From Hydractinia symbiolongicarpus (Eukaryota > Cnidaria > Hydrozoa > Anthoathecata > Hydractiniidae), in assembly GCF_029227915.1 (NCBI RefSeq), contig NC_079881.1, forward strand, positions 9,858,001-9,922,000: 64,000 nt of DNA. Direction: 5' to 3'. Made by a program: the position numbers and the translations under genes. The notes below the pieces were generated by a model. The model saw only the letters and a program-made list of their open reading frames with translations. It ran no database searches and was not told the origin of the DNA. Shown one piece after another: positions 8,259 through 17,027 of this stretch (the stretch's first letter is position 1; each line of letters starts with the position of its first letter).

Positions 8259-8272
8259 GGCTTTTAAAAGCC
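8259..8272. terminator. Palindromic two-way Pol III terminator after Met (U13)
   Basis: GGCTTTTAAAAGCC is a perfect 14 bp palindrome starting two bases after Met. It provides TTTT for Met on the plus strand (8262-8265) and TTTT on the minus strand (8266-8269), which backs up the Val(-) terminator. Most units keep it unchanged. U1, U12, U37, U48, U64, U76 and U103 carry single-base changes. Confidence 0.75.
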
Positions 8273-8302
8273 GCAGTGAATCAAATGTTTGACGCCTATT
8301 AC

Positions 8303-8306
8303 AAAA
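8303..8306 (-). terminator. Pol III terminator for Val(-) (U13)
   Basis: The plus-strand AAAA here is a minus-strand TTTT 15 bp past the 3' end of Val(-). It is kept in almost every unit, although a few copies change the neighbouring bases. Confidence 0.7.
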
Positions 8307-8321
8307 CTAGCAACTCGACAA

Positions 8322-8394
8322 TGATTCCGCCCGAGCTCGAACCGGGGACCTTGCGCGTGTGAAGCGCACGTGATAACCGCTACACTACGTAATC
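8322..8394 (-). tRNA. tRNA-Val(CAC) U13
   Basis: Subtype v2; minus-strand T4 15 bp past the end. Confidence 0.8.
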
Positions 8395-8485
8395 CAATGA
8401 ATTTTGGAACCTATGACGAAGGAAAGCAATACAAGGCTAAAATAGCTAGAGAAAAAAGCAAAAACATGTCGCTTGTTAGTTGCCA
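8395..8485. promoter_or_regulatory. Divergent 91 bp spacer between the two Val genes (U13/U14)
   Basis: This is the shared 5' flank of Val(-) and Val(+). It has TTTT on the plus strand at 8402-8405 and A6 (T6 on the minus strand) at 8452-8457. Each run would stop transcription entering from the opposite Val gene or from antisense read-through. I see no clear TATA box; promoters should be internal. The spacer is unusually well conserved across units. Confidence 0.5.
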
Positions 8486-8558
8486 GATTCCGTAGTGTAG
8501 TGGTTATCACGTGCGCTTTACACGCGCAAGGTCCCCGGTTCGATCCCGGGCGGAATCA
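8486..8558 (+). tRNA. tRNA-Val(TAC) U14
   Basis: T loop TTCGATC, as in U3. Confidence 0.93.
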
Positions 8559-8598
8559 TTGATGTTTCCGCGAAGCGAACCTCGGAAGAGCCTCTGTA

Positions 8599-8670
8599 GG
8601 TTCCATGGTGTAATAGTTAGCACTCAGGACTCTGAATCCTGCGATCCGAGTTCAAGTCTCGGTGGAACCT
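8599..8670 (+). tRNA. tRNA-Gln(CTG) U14
   Basis: G18A. Confidence 0.82.
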
Positions 8671-8801
8671 GTGCCGTTATTTGTGCCTCGGAAGCACCTA
8701 TTGGGCGTTTGGAAGCAACGGCACTTCAAATATTTTAGTCATTTGCAAGAAGACATTGTAATAACAACGTTCTTCTGAAATGCATCGGATTAGGGCACAG
8801 T

Positions 8802-8874
8802 GCCTTGTTAGCGCAGTAGGCAGCGCGTCAGTCTCATAATCTGAAGGTCGTGAGTTCGATCCTCACACAGGGCA
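8802..8874 (+). tRNA. tRNA-Met(CAT) U14
   Basis: Consensus copy. Confidence 0.94.
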
Positions 8875-8938
8875 AGGCTTTTAAAAGCCGCAGTGAATCA
8901 AATGTTTGACGCCTAATACAAAACTAGCAACTCAACAA

Positions 8939-9011
8939 TGATTCCGCCCGAGCTCGAACCGGGGACCTTGCGCGTGTGAAGCGCACGTGATAACCGCTAC
9001 ACTACGTAATC
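8939..9011 (-). tRNA. tRNA-Val(CAC) U14
   Basis: v2. Confidence 0.8.
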
Positions 9012-9102
9012 CAATGAATTTTGGAACCTATGACGAAGGAAAGCAATACAAGGCTAAAATAGCTAGAGAAAAAAGCACAAACATGTCGCTTGTTAGTTGC
9101 CA

Positions 9103-9175
9103 GATTCCGTAGTGTAGTGGTTATCACGTGCGCTTTACACGCGCAAGGTCCCCGGTTCGAGCCCGGGCGGAATCA
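9103..9175 (+). tRNA. tRNA-Val(TAC) U15
   Basis: Consensus copy. Confidence 0.94.
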
Positions 9176-9215
9176 TTGATGTTTCCGCGAAGCGAACCTC
9201 GGAAGAGCCTCTGTA

Positions 9216-9287
9216 GGTTCCATGGTGTAATGGTTAGCACTCAGGACTCTGAATCTTGCGGTCCGAGTTCAAGTTTCGGTGGAACCT
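9216..9287 (+). tRNA. tRNA-Gln(CTG) U15
   Basis: G29-T41 and G53-T61 wobbles. Confidence 0.88.
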
Positions 9288-9418
9288 GTGCCGTTATTTG
9301 TCCCTCGGAAGCACTTATTGGGCGTTTGGAAGCAACGGCACTTCAAATATTTTAGTCATTTGCAAGAAGACATTGTAATAACAATGTTCTTCTGAAATGC
9401 ATCGGAATAGGGCATAGG

Positions 9419-9491
9419 GCCTTGTTAGCGCAGTAGGCAGCGCGTCAGTCTCATAATCTGAAGGTCGTGTGTTTGATCCTCACACAGGGCA
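9419..9491 (+). tRNA. tRNA-Met(CAT) U15, degenerate
   Basis: A52T and C56T. Confidence 0.7.
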
Positions 9492-9555
9492 AGGCTTTTA
9501 AAAGCCGCAGTGAATCAAATGTTTGACGCCTATTACAAAACTAGCAACTCAACAA

Positions 9556-9628
9556 TGATTCCGCCCGAGCTCGAACCGGGGACCTTGCGCGTGTGAGGCG
9601 CACGGGATAACCGCTACACTACGTAATC
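9556..9628 (-). tRNA. tRNA-Val(CAC) U15
   Basis: v2 with loop CTCACAC. Confidence 0.75.
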
Positions 9629-9719
9629 CAATGAATTTTGGAACCTATGACGAAGGAAAGCAATACAAGGCCAAAATAACTAGAGAAAAAAGCAAAAACA
9701 TGTCGCTTGTTAGTTGCCA

Positions 9720-9792
9720 GATTCCGTAGTGTAGTGGTTATCACGTGCGCTTTACACGCGCAAGGTCCCCGGTTCGAGCCCGGGCGGAATCA
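9720..9792 (+). tRNA. tRNA-Val(TAC) U16
   Basis: Consensus copy. Confidence 0.94.
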
Positions 9793-9832
9793 TTGATGTT
9801 TCCGCGAAGCGAACCTCGGAAGAGCCTCTGTA

Positions 9833-9903
9833 GGTTCCATGGTGTATGGTTAGCACTCAGGACTCTGAATCCTGCGATCCCAGTTCAAGTCTTGGTGGAA
9901 CCT
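9833..9903 (+). tRNA. tRNA-Gln(CTG) U16, 71 nt degenerate
   Basis: D-loop deletion; C51-T63 opens the T stem. Confidence 0.62.
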
Positions 9904-10034
9904 GTGCCGTTATTTGTGCCTCGGAAGCACCTATTGGGCGTTTGGAAGCAACGGCACTTCAAATATTTTAGTCATTTGCAAGAAGACATTGTAATAACAA
10001 CGTTCTTCTGAAATGCATCGGATTAGGGCACAGT

Positions 10035-10107
10035 GCCTTGTTAGCGCAGTAGGCAGCGCGTCAGTCTCATAATCTGAAGGTCGTGAGTTCGATCCTCACA
10101 CAGGGCA
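10035..10107 (+). tRNA. tRNA-Met(CAT) U16
   Basis: Consensus copy. Confidence 0.94.
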
Positions 10108-10171
10108 AGGCTTTTAAAAGCCGCAGTGAATCAAATGTTTGACGCCTATTACAAAACTAGCAACTCAACAA

Positions 10172-10244
10172 TGATTCCGCCCGAGCTCGAACCGCTGACC
10201 TTGCGCGTGTGAAGCGCACGTGATAACCGCTACACTACGTAATC
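10172..10244 (-). tRNA. tRNA-Val(CAC) U16, degenerate
   Basis: v2 with a T stem broken at 49 and 50. Confidence 0.65.
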
Positions 10245-10335
10245 CAATGAATTTTGGAACCTATGACGAAGGCAAGCAATACAAGGCTAAATAAGCTAGA
10301 GAAAAAAGCAAAAACATGTCGCTTGTTAGTTGCCA

Positions 10336-10408
10336 TATTCCGTTGTGTAGTGGTTATCACGTGCGCTTTACACGCGCAAGGTCCCCGGTTCGAGCCCGGG
10401 CGGAATCA
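10336..10408 (+). tRNA. tRNA-Val(TAC) U17, G1 lost
   Basis: G1T leaves T1-C72 unpaired; A9T. Confidence 0.72.
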
Positions 10409-10448
10409 TTGATGTTTCCGCGAAGCGAACCTCGGAAGAGCCTCTGTA

Positions 10449-10520
10449 GGTTCCATGGTGTAATGGTTAGCACTCAGGACTCCGAATCTTGGGATCCGAG
10501 TTCAAGTCTCGGTGGAACCT
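10449..10520 (+). tRNA. tRNA-Gln body with CCG (Arg) anticodon, U17
   Basis: Loop CTCCGAA; G29-T41 wobble. Confidence 0.8.
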
Positions 10521-10651
10521 GTGCCGTTATTTGTTCCTCGGAAGCACCTATTGGGCGTTTGGAAGCAACGGCACTTCAAATATTTTAGTCATTTGCAAGA
10601 AGACATTGTAATAACAACGTTCTTCTGAAATGCATCGGATTAGTGCACAGT

Positions 10652-10724
10652 GCCTTGTTAGCGCAGTAGGCAGCGCGTCAGTCTCATAATCTGAAGGTCG
10701 TGAGTTCGATCCTCACACAGGGCA
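10652..10724 (+). tRNA. tRNA-Met(CAT) U17
   Basis: Consensus copy. Confidence 0.94.
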
Positions 10725-10788
10725 AGGCTTTTAAAAGCCGCAGTGAATCAAATGTTTGACGCCTATTACAAAACTAGCAACTCAACAA

Positions 10789-10861
10789 TGATTCCGCCCG
10801 AGCTCGAACCGCTGACCTTGCGCGTGTGAAGCGCACGTGATAACCGCTACACTACGTAATC
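10789..10861 (-). tRNA. tRNA-Val(CAC) U17, degenerate
   Basis: Broken T stem, as in U16. Confidence 0.65.
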
Positions 10862-10952
10862 CAATGAATTTTGGAACCTATGACGAAGGGAAGCAATACA
10901 AGGCTAAATAAGCTAGAGAAAAAAGCAAAAACATGTCGCTTGTTAGTTGCCA

Positions 10953-11025
10953 TATTCCGTTGTGTAGTGGTTATCACGTGCGCTTTACACGCGCAAGGTC
11001 CCCGGTTCGAGCCCGGGCGGAATCA
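10953..11025 (+). tRNA. tRNA-Val(TAC) U18, G1 lost
   Basis: G1T, a direct copy of U17. Confidence 0.72.
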
Positions 11026-11065
11026 TTGATGTTTCCGCGAAGCGAACCTCGGAAGAGCCTCTGTA

Positions 11066-11137
11066 GGTTCCATGGTGTAATGGTTAGCACTCAGGACTCC
11101 GAATCTTGGGATCCGAGTTCAAGTCTCGGTGGAACCT
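11066..11137 (+). tRNA. tRNA-Gln body with CCG (Arg) anticodon, U18
   Basis: Loop CTCCGAA, a direct copy of U17. Confidence 0.8.
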
Positions 11138-11268
11138 GTGCCGTTATTTGTTCCTCGGAAGCACCTATTGGGCGTTTGGAAGCAACGGCACTTCAAATAT
11201 TTTAGTCATTTGCAAGAAGACATTGTAATAACAACGTTCTTCTGAAATGCATCGGATTAGTGCACAGT

Positions 11269-11341
11269 GCCTTGTTAGCGCAGTAGGCAGCGCGTCAGTC
11301 TCATAATCTGAAGGTCGTGAGTTCGATCCTCACACAGGGCA
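11269..11341 (+). tRNA. tRNA-Met(CAT) U18
   Basis: Consensus copy. Confidence 0.94.
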
Positions 11342-11405
11342 AGGCTTTTAAAAGCCGCAGTGAATCAAATGTTTGACGCCTATTACAAAACTAGCAACTC
11401 GACAA

Positions 11406-11478
11406 TGATTCCGCCCGAGCTCGAACCGGGGACCTTGCGCGTGTGAAGCGCACGTGATAACCGCTACACTACGTAATC
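11406..11478 (-). tRNA. tRNA-Val(CAC) U18
   Basis: v2. Confidence 0.8.
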
Positions 11479-11569
11479 CAATGAATTTTGGAACCTATGA
11501 CGAAGGAAAGCAATACAAGGCTGAAATAGCTAGAGAAAAAAACAAAAACATGTCGCTTGTTAGTTGCCA

Positions 11570-11642
11570 GATTCCGTAGTGTAGTGGTTATCACGTGCGC
11601 TTTACACGCGCAAGGTCCCCGGTTCGATCCCGGGCGGAATCA
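11570..11642 (+). tRNA. tRNA-Val(TAC) U19
   Basis: T loop TTCGATC. Confidence 0.93.
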
Positions 11643-11682
11643 TTGATGTTTCCGCGAAGCGAACCTCGGAAGAGCCTCTGTA

Positions 11683-11754
11683 GGTTCCATGGTGTAATAG
11701 TTAGCACTCAGGACTCTGAATCCTGCGATCCGAGTTCAAGTCTCGGTGGAACCT
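11683..11754 (+). tRNA. tRNA-Gln(CTG) U19
   Basis: G18A. Confidence 0.82.
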
Positions 11755-11885
11755 GTGCCGTTATTTGTGCCTCGGAAGCACCTATTGGGCGTTTGGAAGC
11801 AACGGCACTTCAAATATTTTAGTCATTTGCAAGTAGACATTGTAATAACAACGTTCTTCTGAAATGCATCGGATTAGGGCACAGT

Positions 11886-11958
11886 GCCTTGTTAGCGCAG
11901 TAGGCAGCGCGTCAGTCTCATAATCTGAAGGTCGTGAGTTCGATCCTCACACAGGGCA
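11886..11958 (+). tRNA. tRNA-Met(CAT) U19
   Basis: Consensus copy. Confidence 0.94.
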
Positions 11959-12022
11959 AGGCTTTTAAAAGCCGCAGTGAATCAAATGTTTGACGCCTAT
12001 TACAAAACTAGCAACTCAACAA

Positions 12023-12095
12023 TGATTCCGCCCGAGCTCGAACCGGGGACCTTGCGCGTGTGAAGCGCACGTGATAACCGCTACACTACGTAATC
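12023..12095 (-). tRNA. tRNA-Val(CAC) U19
   Basis: v2. Confidence 0.8.
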
Positions 12096-12186
12096 CAATG
12101 AATTTTGGAACCTATGACGAAGGAAAGCAATACAAGGCTAAAATAGCTAGAGAAAAAAGCACAAACATGTCGCTTGTTAGTTGCCA

Positions 12187-12259
12187 GATTCCGTAGTGTA
12201 GTGGTTATCACGTGCGCTTTACACGCGCAAGGTCCCCGGTTCGAGCCCGGGCGGAATCA
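12187..12259 (+). tRNA. tRNA-Val(TAC) U20
   Basis: Consensus copy. Confidence 0.94.
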
Positions 12260-12299
12260 TTGATGTTTCCGCGAAGCGAACCTCGGAAGAGCCTCTGTA

Positions 12300-12371
12300 G
12301 GTTCCATGGTGTAATGGTTAGCACTCAGGACTCTGAATCTTGCGGTCCGAGTTCAAGTCTCGGTGGAACCT
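12300..12371 (+). tRNA. tRNA-Gln(CTG) U20
   Basis: G29-T41 wobble. Confidence 0.9.
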
Positions 12372-12502
12372 GTGCCGTTATTTGTCCCTCGGAAGCACTT
12401 ATTGGGCGTTTGGAAGCAACGGCACTTCAAATATTTTAGTCATTTGCAGGAAGACATTGTAATAACAATGTTCTTCTGAAATGCATCGGAATAGGGCATA
12501 GG

Positions 12503-12575
12503 GCCTTGTTAGCGCAGTAGGCAGCGCGTCAGTCTCATAATCTGAAGGTCGTGAGTTTGATCCTCACACAGGGCA
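12503..12575 (+). tRNA. tRNA-Met(CAT) U20
   Basis: C56T weakens the B box. Confidence 0.78.
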
Positions 12576-12639
12576 AGGCTTTTAAAAGCCGCAGTGAATC
12601 AAATGTTTGACGCCTATTACAAAACTAGCAACTCAACAA

Positions 12640-12712
12640 TGATTCCGCCCGAGCTCGAACCGTGGACCTTGCGCGTGTGAGGCGCACGGGATAACCGCTA
12701 CACTACGTAATC
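12640..12712 (-). tRNA. tRNA-Val(CAC) U20
   Basis: v2 with C50A and loop CTCACAC. Confidence 0.7.
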
Positions 12713-12803
12713 CAATGAATTTTGGAACCTATGACGAAGGAAAGCAATACAAGGCCAAAATAGCTAGAGAAAAAAGCAAAAACATGTCGCTTGTTAGTTG
12801 CCA

Positions 12804-12876
12804 GATTCCGTAGTGTAGTGGTTATCACGTGCGCTTTACACGCGCAAGGTCCCCGGTTCGAGCCCGGGCGGAATCA
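12804..12876 (+). tRNA. tRNA-Val(TAC) U21
   Basis: Consensus copy. Confidence 0.94.
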
Positions 12877-12916
12877 TTGATGTTTCCGCGAAGCGAACCT
12901 CGTAAGAGCCTCTGTA

Positions 12917-12987
12917 GGTTCCATGGTGTATGGTTAGCACTCAGGACTCTGAATCCTGCGATCCCAGTTCAAGTCTTGGTGGAACCT
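12917..12987 (+). tRNA. tRNA-Gln(CTG) U21, 71 nt degenerate
   Basis: D-loop deletion; C51-T63. Confidence 0.62.
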
Positions 12988-13118
12988 GTGCCGTTATTTG
13001 TGCCTCGGAAGCACCTATTGGGCGTTTGGAAGCAACGGCACTTCAAATATTTTAGTCATTTGCAAGAAGACATTGTAATAACAACGTTCTTCTGAAATGC
13101 ATCGGATTAGGGCACAGT

Positions 13119-13191
13119 GCCTTTTTAGCGCAGTAGGCAGCGCGTCAGTCTCATAATCTGAAGGTCGTGAGTTCGATCCTCACACAGGGCA
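13119..13191 (+). tRNA. tRNA-Met(CAT) U21
   Basis: G6T acceptor mismatch. Confidence 0.8.
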
Positions 13192-13255
13192 AGGCTTTTA
13201 AAAGCCGCAGTGAATCAAATGTTTGACGCCTATTACAAAACTAGCAACTCAACAA

Positions 13256-13328
13256 TGATTCTGCCCGAGCTCGAACCGCGGACCTTGCGCGTGTGAAGCG
13301 CACGTGATAACCGCTACACTACGTAATC
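13256..13328 (-). tRNA. tRNA-Val(CAC) U21, degenerate
   Basis: v2 with G67A and C50G. Confidence 0.65.
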
Positions 13329-13419
13329 CAATGAAATTTGGAACCTATGACGAAGGAAAGCAATACAAGGCTAAAATAGCTAGAGAAAAAAGCAAAAACA
13401 TGTCGCTTGTTAGTTGCCA

Positions 13420-13492
13420 GATTCCGTAGTGTAGTGGTTATCACGTGCGCTTTACACGCGCAAGGTCCCCGGTTCGAGCCCGGGCGGAATCA
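13420..13492 (+). tRNA. tRNA-Val(TAC) U22
   Basis: Consensus copy. Confidence 0.94.
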
Positions 13493-13532
13493 TTGATGTT
13501 TCCGCGAAGCGAACCTCGGAAGAGCCTCTGTA

Positions 13533-13604
13533 GGTTCCATGGTGTAATGGTTAGCACTCAGGACTCTGAATCTTGCGATCCGAGTTCAAGTCTCAGTGGA
13601 ACCT
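13533..13604 (+). tRNA. tRNA-Gln(CTG) U22
   Basis: G29-T41 wobble; C50-A64 mismatch. Confidence 0.82.
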
Positions 13605-13735
13605 GTGCCGTTATTTGTGCCTCGGAAGCATCTATTGGGCGTTTGAAAGCAACGGCATTTCAAATATTTTAGTCATTTGCAAGAAGACATTGTAATAACA
13701 ACGTTCTTCTGAAATGCATTGGATTAGGGCACAGT

Positions 13736-13808
13736 GCCTTGTTAGCGCATTAGGCAGCACGTCAGTCTCATAATCTGAAGGTCGTGAGTTCGATCCTCAC
13801 ACAGGGCA
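13736..13808 (+). tRNA. tRNA-Met(CAT) U22
   Basis: G15T and C11-A24 mismatch. Confidence 0.8.
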
Positions 13809-13872
13809 AGGCTTTTAAAAGCCGCAGTGAATCAAATGTTTGACGCCTATTACAAAACTAGCAACTCAACAA

Positions 13873-13945
13873 TGATTCCGCCCGAGCTCGAACCGGGGAC
13901 CTTGCGCGTGTGAGGCGCACGGGATAACCGCTACACTACGTAATC
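13873..13945 (-). tRNA. tRNA-Val(CAC) U22
   Basis: v2 with loop CTCACAC. Confidence 0.75.
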
Positions 13946-14036
13946 CAATGAATTTTTGAACCTATGACGAAGGAAAGCAATACAAGGCCAAAATAGCTAG
14001 AGAAAAAAGCAAAAACATGTCGCTTGTTAGTTGCCA

Positions 14037-14109
14037 GATTCCGTAGTGTAGTGGTTATCACGTGCGCTTTACACGCGCAAGGTCCCCGGTTCGAGCCCGG
14101 GCGGAATCA
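14037..14109 (+). tRNA. tRNA-Val(TAC) U23
   Basis: Consensus copy. Confidence 0.94.
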
Positions 14110-14149
14110 TTGATGTTTCCGCGAAGCGAACCTCGAAAGAGCCTCTGTA

Positions 14150-14220
14150 GGTTCCATGGTGTATGGTTAGCACTCAGGACTCTGAATCCTGCGATCCCAG
14201 TTCAAGTCTTGGTGGAACCT
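14150..14220 (+). tRNA. tRNA-Gln(CTG) U23, 71 nt degenerate
   Basis: D-loop deletion; C51-T63. Confidence 0.62.
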
Positions 14221-14351
14221 GTGCCGTTATTTGTGCCTCGGAAGCACCTATTGGGCGTTTGGAAGCAACGGCACTTCAAATATTTTAGTCATTTGCAAGA
14301 AGACATTGTAATAACAACGTTCTTCTGAAATGCATCGGATTAGAGCACAGT

Positions 14352-14424
14352 GCCTTTTTAGCGCAGTAGGCAGCGCGTCAGTCTCATAATCTGAAGGTCG
14401 TCAGTTCGATCCTCACACAGGGCA
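14352..14424 (+). tRNA. tRNA-Met(CAT) U23
   Basis: G6T and G51C mismatches. Confidence 0.75.
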
Positions 14425-14488
14425 AGGCTTTTAAAAGCCGCAGTGAATCAAATGTTTGACGCCTATTACAAAACTAGCAACTCAACAA

Positions 14489-14561
14489 TGATTCCGCCCG
14501 AGCTCGAACCGCGGACCTTGCGCGTGTGAAGCGCACGTGATAACCGCTACACTACGTAATC
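14489..14561 (-). tRNA. tRNA-Val(CAC) U23
   Basis: v2 with C50G. Confidence 0.7.
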
Positions 14562-14652
14562 CAATGAAATTTGGAACCTATGACGAAGGGAAGCAATACA
14601 AGGCTAAATAAGCTAGAGAAAAAAGCAAAAACATGTCGCTTGTTAGTTGCCA

Positions 14653-14725
14653 TATTCCGTTGTGTAGTGGTTATCACGTGCGCTTTACACGCGCAAGGTC
14701 CCCGGTTCGAGCCCGGGCGGAATCA
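14653..14725 (+). tRNA. tRNA-Val(TAC) U24, G1 lost
   Basis: G1T and A9T. Confidence 0.72.
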
Positions 14726-14765
14726 TTGATGTTTCCGCGAAGCGAACCTCGGAAGAGCCTCTGTA

Positions 14766-14837
14766 GGTTCCATGGTGTAATGGTTTGCACTCAGGACTCT
14801 GAATCCTGCGATCCGAGTTCAAGTCTCGGTGGAACCT
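14766..14837 (+). tRNA. tRNA-Gln(CTG) U24
   Basis: A21T; stems paired. Confidence 0.88.
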
Positions 14838-14968
14838 GTGCCGTTATTTGTGCCTCGAAAGCACCTATTGGGCGTTTGGAAGCAACGGCACTTCAAATAT
14901 TTTAGTCATTTGCAAGAAGACATTGTAATAACAACGTTCTTCTGAAATGCATCGGATTAGGGCACAGT

Positions 14969-15041
14969 GCCTTGTTAGCGCAGTAGGCAGCACGTCAGTC
15001 TCATAATCTGAAGATCGAGAGTTCGATCCTCACACAGGGCA
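14969..15041 (+). tRNA. tRNA-Met(CAT) U24
   Basis: C11-A24 and A50-A64 mismatches and a V-loop change (recurring subtype, called type e below). Confidence 0.75.
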
Positions 15042-15105
15042 AGGCTTTTAAAAGCCGCAGTGGGTCAAATGTTTGACGCCTATTACAAAACTAGCAACTC
15101 AACAA

Positions 15106-15178
15106 TGATTTCGCCCGAGCTCGAACCGAGAACTTTGCGCGTGTGAAGCGCACGTGATAACCGCTACACTACGTAATC
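15106..15178 (-). tRNA. tRNA-Val(CAC) U24, degenerate
   Basis: A5-A68 mismatch; T50-G64 and G53-T61 wobbles. Confidence 0.65.
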
Positions 15179-15269
15179 CAATGAATTTTGGAACCTATGA
15201 CGAAGGAAAGCAATACAAGGCTAAAATAGCTAGAGAAAAAAGCAAAAACATGTCGCTTGTTAGTTGCCA

Positions 15270-15342
15270 GATTCCGTAGTGTAGTGGTTATCACGTGCGC
15301 TTTACACGCGCAAGGTCCCCGGTTCGAGCCCGGGCGGAATCA
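15270..15342 (+). tRNA. tRNA-Val(TAC) U25
   Basis: Consensus copy. Confidence 0.94.
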
Positions 15343-15382
15343 TTGATGTTTCCGCGAAGCGAACCTCGGAAGAGCCTCTGTA

Positions 15383-15454
15383 GGTTCCATGGTGTAATGG
15401 TTAGCACTCAGGACTCTGAATCTTGCGATCCGAGTTCAAGTCTCGGTGGAACCT
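15383..15454 (+). tRNA. tRNA-Gln(CTG) U25
   Basis: G29-T41 wobble. Confidence 0.9.
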
Positions 15455-15585
15455 GTGCCGTTATTTGTGCCTCGGAAGCACCTATTGGGCGTTTGAAAGC
15501 AACGGCATTTCAAATATTTTAGTCATTTGCAAGAAGACATTGTAATAACAACGTTCTTCTGAAATGCATCGGATTAGGGCACAGT

Positions 15586-15658
15586 GCCTTGTTAGCGCAT
15601 TAGGCAGCACGTCAGTCTCATAATCTGAAGGTCGAGAGTTCGATCCTCACACAGGGCA
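15586..15658 (+). tRNA. tRNA-Met(CAT) U25
   Basis: G15T, C11-A24 and A50-A64 (recurring subtype, called type f below). Confidence 0.75.
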
Positions 15659-15722
15659 AGGCTTTTAAAAGCCGCAGTGAGTCAAATGTTTGACGCCTAT
15701 TACAAAACTAGCAACTCAACAA

Positions 15723-15795
15723 TGATTCCGCCCGAGCTCGAACCGAGAACCTTGCGCGTGTGAAGCACACGTGATATCCGCTACACTACGTAATC
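15723..15795 (-). tRNA. tRNA-Val(CAC) U25, degenerate
   Basis: v2 with T50-G64, an anticodon-stem wobble and a D-loop change. Confidence 0.68.
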
Positions 15796-15886
15796 CAATG
15801 AATTTTGGAACTTATGACGAAGAAAAGCAATACAAGGCTAAAATAGCTAGAGAAAAAAGGAAAAACATGTCGCTTGTTAGTTGCCA

Positions 15887-15959
15887 GATTTCGTAGTGTA
15901 GTGGATATCACGTGCGCTTTACACGCGCAAGGTCCCCGGTTCGAGCCCGGGCGGAATCA
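15887..15959 (+). tRNA. tRNA-Val(TAC) U26
   Basis: T5-G68 wobble and a D-loop T-to-A. Confidence 0.85.
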
Positions 15960-15999
15960 TTGATGTTTCCGCGAAGCGAACCTCGGAAGAGCCTCTGTA

Positions 16000-16071
16000 G
16001 GTTCCATGGTGTAATGGTTAGCACTCAGGACTCTGAATCTTGCGATCCGAGTTCAAGTCTCAGTGGAACCT
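16000..16071 (+). tRNA. tRNA-Gln(CTG) U26
   Basis: G29-T41 wobble; C50-A64 mismatch. Confidence 0.82.
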
Positions 16072-16202
16072 GTGCCGTTATTTGTGCCTCGGAAGCACCT
16101 ATTGGGCGTTTGGAAGCAACGGCACTTCAAATATTTTAGTCATTTGCAAGAAGACATTGTAATAACAACGTTCTTCTGAAATGCATCGGATTAGGGCACA
16201 GT

Positions 16203-16275
16203 GCCTTGTTAGCACAGTTGGCAGCGCGTCAGTCTCATAATATGAAGGTCGTGAGTTCGATCCTCACACAGGGCA
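16203..16275 (+). tRNA. tRNA-Met(CAT) U26
   Basis: D-arm changes and a C40A anticodon-stem mismatch. Confidence 0.75.
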
Positions 16276-16339
16276 AGGCTTTTAAAAGCCGCAGTGAATC
16301 AAATGTTTAACGCCTATTAAAAAACTAGCAACTCAACAA

Positions 16340-16412
16340 TGATTCCGCCCGGGCTCGAACCGGGGACCTTACGCGTGTGAAGCGCACGTGATAACCGCTA
16401 CACTACGGAATC
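16340..16412 (-). tRNA. tRNA-Val(CAC) U26
   Basis: Acceptor and T stems fully paired (subtype v1); G28-T42 wobble. Confidence 0.9.
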
Positions 16413-16503
16413 TAATGAAATTTGGAACCGATGACAAAGGAAAGCAATACAAGGCTAAAATAGCTAGAGAAAAAAGCAAAAACATGTCGCTTGTTAGTTG
16501 CCA

Positions 16504-16576
16504 GATTCCGTAGTGTAGTGGTTATCACGTGCGCTTAACACGCGCAAGGTCCCCGGTTCGAGCCCGGGCGGAATCA
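16504..16576 (+). tRNA. tRNA-Val(AAC) U27
   Basis: Loop TTAACAC; stems paired. Reads GTT/GTC after A34-to-inosine. Confidence 0.92.
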
Positions 16577-16616
16577 TTGATGTTTCCGCGAAGCGAACCT
16601 CGGAAGAGCCTCTGTA

Positions 16617-16688
16617 GGTTCCATGTTGTAATGGTTAGCACTCAGGACTCTGAATCCTGCGATCCGAGTTGAAGTCTCGGTGGAACCT
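16617..16688 (+). tRNA. tRNA-Gln(CTG) U27, degenerate
   Basis: G10T in the A box and C56G in the B box, so transcription is doubtful. Confidence 0.62.
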
Positions 16689-16818
16689 GTGCCGTTATTT
16701 GTGCTTTGGAAGCACCTATGGGGCGTTTGGAAGCAACGGCACTTCAAATTTTTAGTCATTTGCAAGAAGACATTGTAATAACAACGTTCTTCTGAAATGC
16801 ATCGCATTAGGGCACAGT

Positions 16819-16891
16819 GCCTTGTTAGCGCAGTAGGCAGCGCGTCAGTCTCATAATCTGAAGGTCGTGAGTTCGATCCTCACACAGGGCA
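16819..16891 (+). tRNA. tRNA-Met(CAT) U27
   Basis: Consensus copy. Confidence 0.94.
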
Positions 16892-16955
16892 AGGCTTTTA
16901 AAAGCCGCAGTGAATCAAATGTTTGACGCCTATTACAAAACTAGCAACTCAACAA

Positions 16956-17027
16956 TAATTCCGCCGGGCTCGAACCGGGGACCTTGGGCGTGTGAAGCGC
17001 ACGTGATAACCGCTACACTACGGAATC
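16956..17027 (-). tRNA. tRNA-Val(CAC) U27, 72 nt degenerate
   Basis: One base lost from the 3' T-stem strand, C72T, and one anticodon-stem mismatch. Confidence 0.65.

Noticed and set aside
8395-8485. TATA-like element CTAAAATAG as a promoter.
   Set aside because: It is a weak match and tRNA genes have internal promoters; position relative to both Val genes is not typical.
16574-16807. 77-codon minus-strand frame.
   Set aside because: It is antisense to Gln and exists only because of the one-base deletion in the downstream T run of U27.
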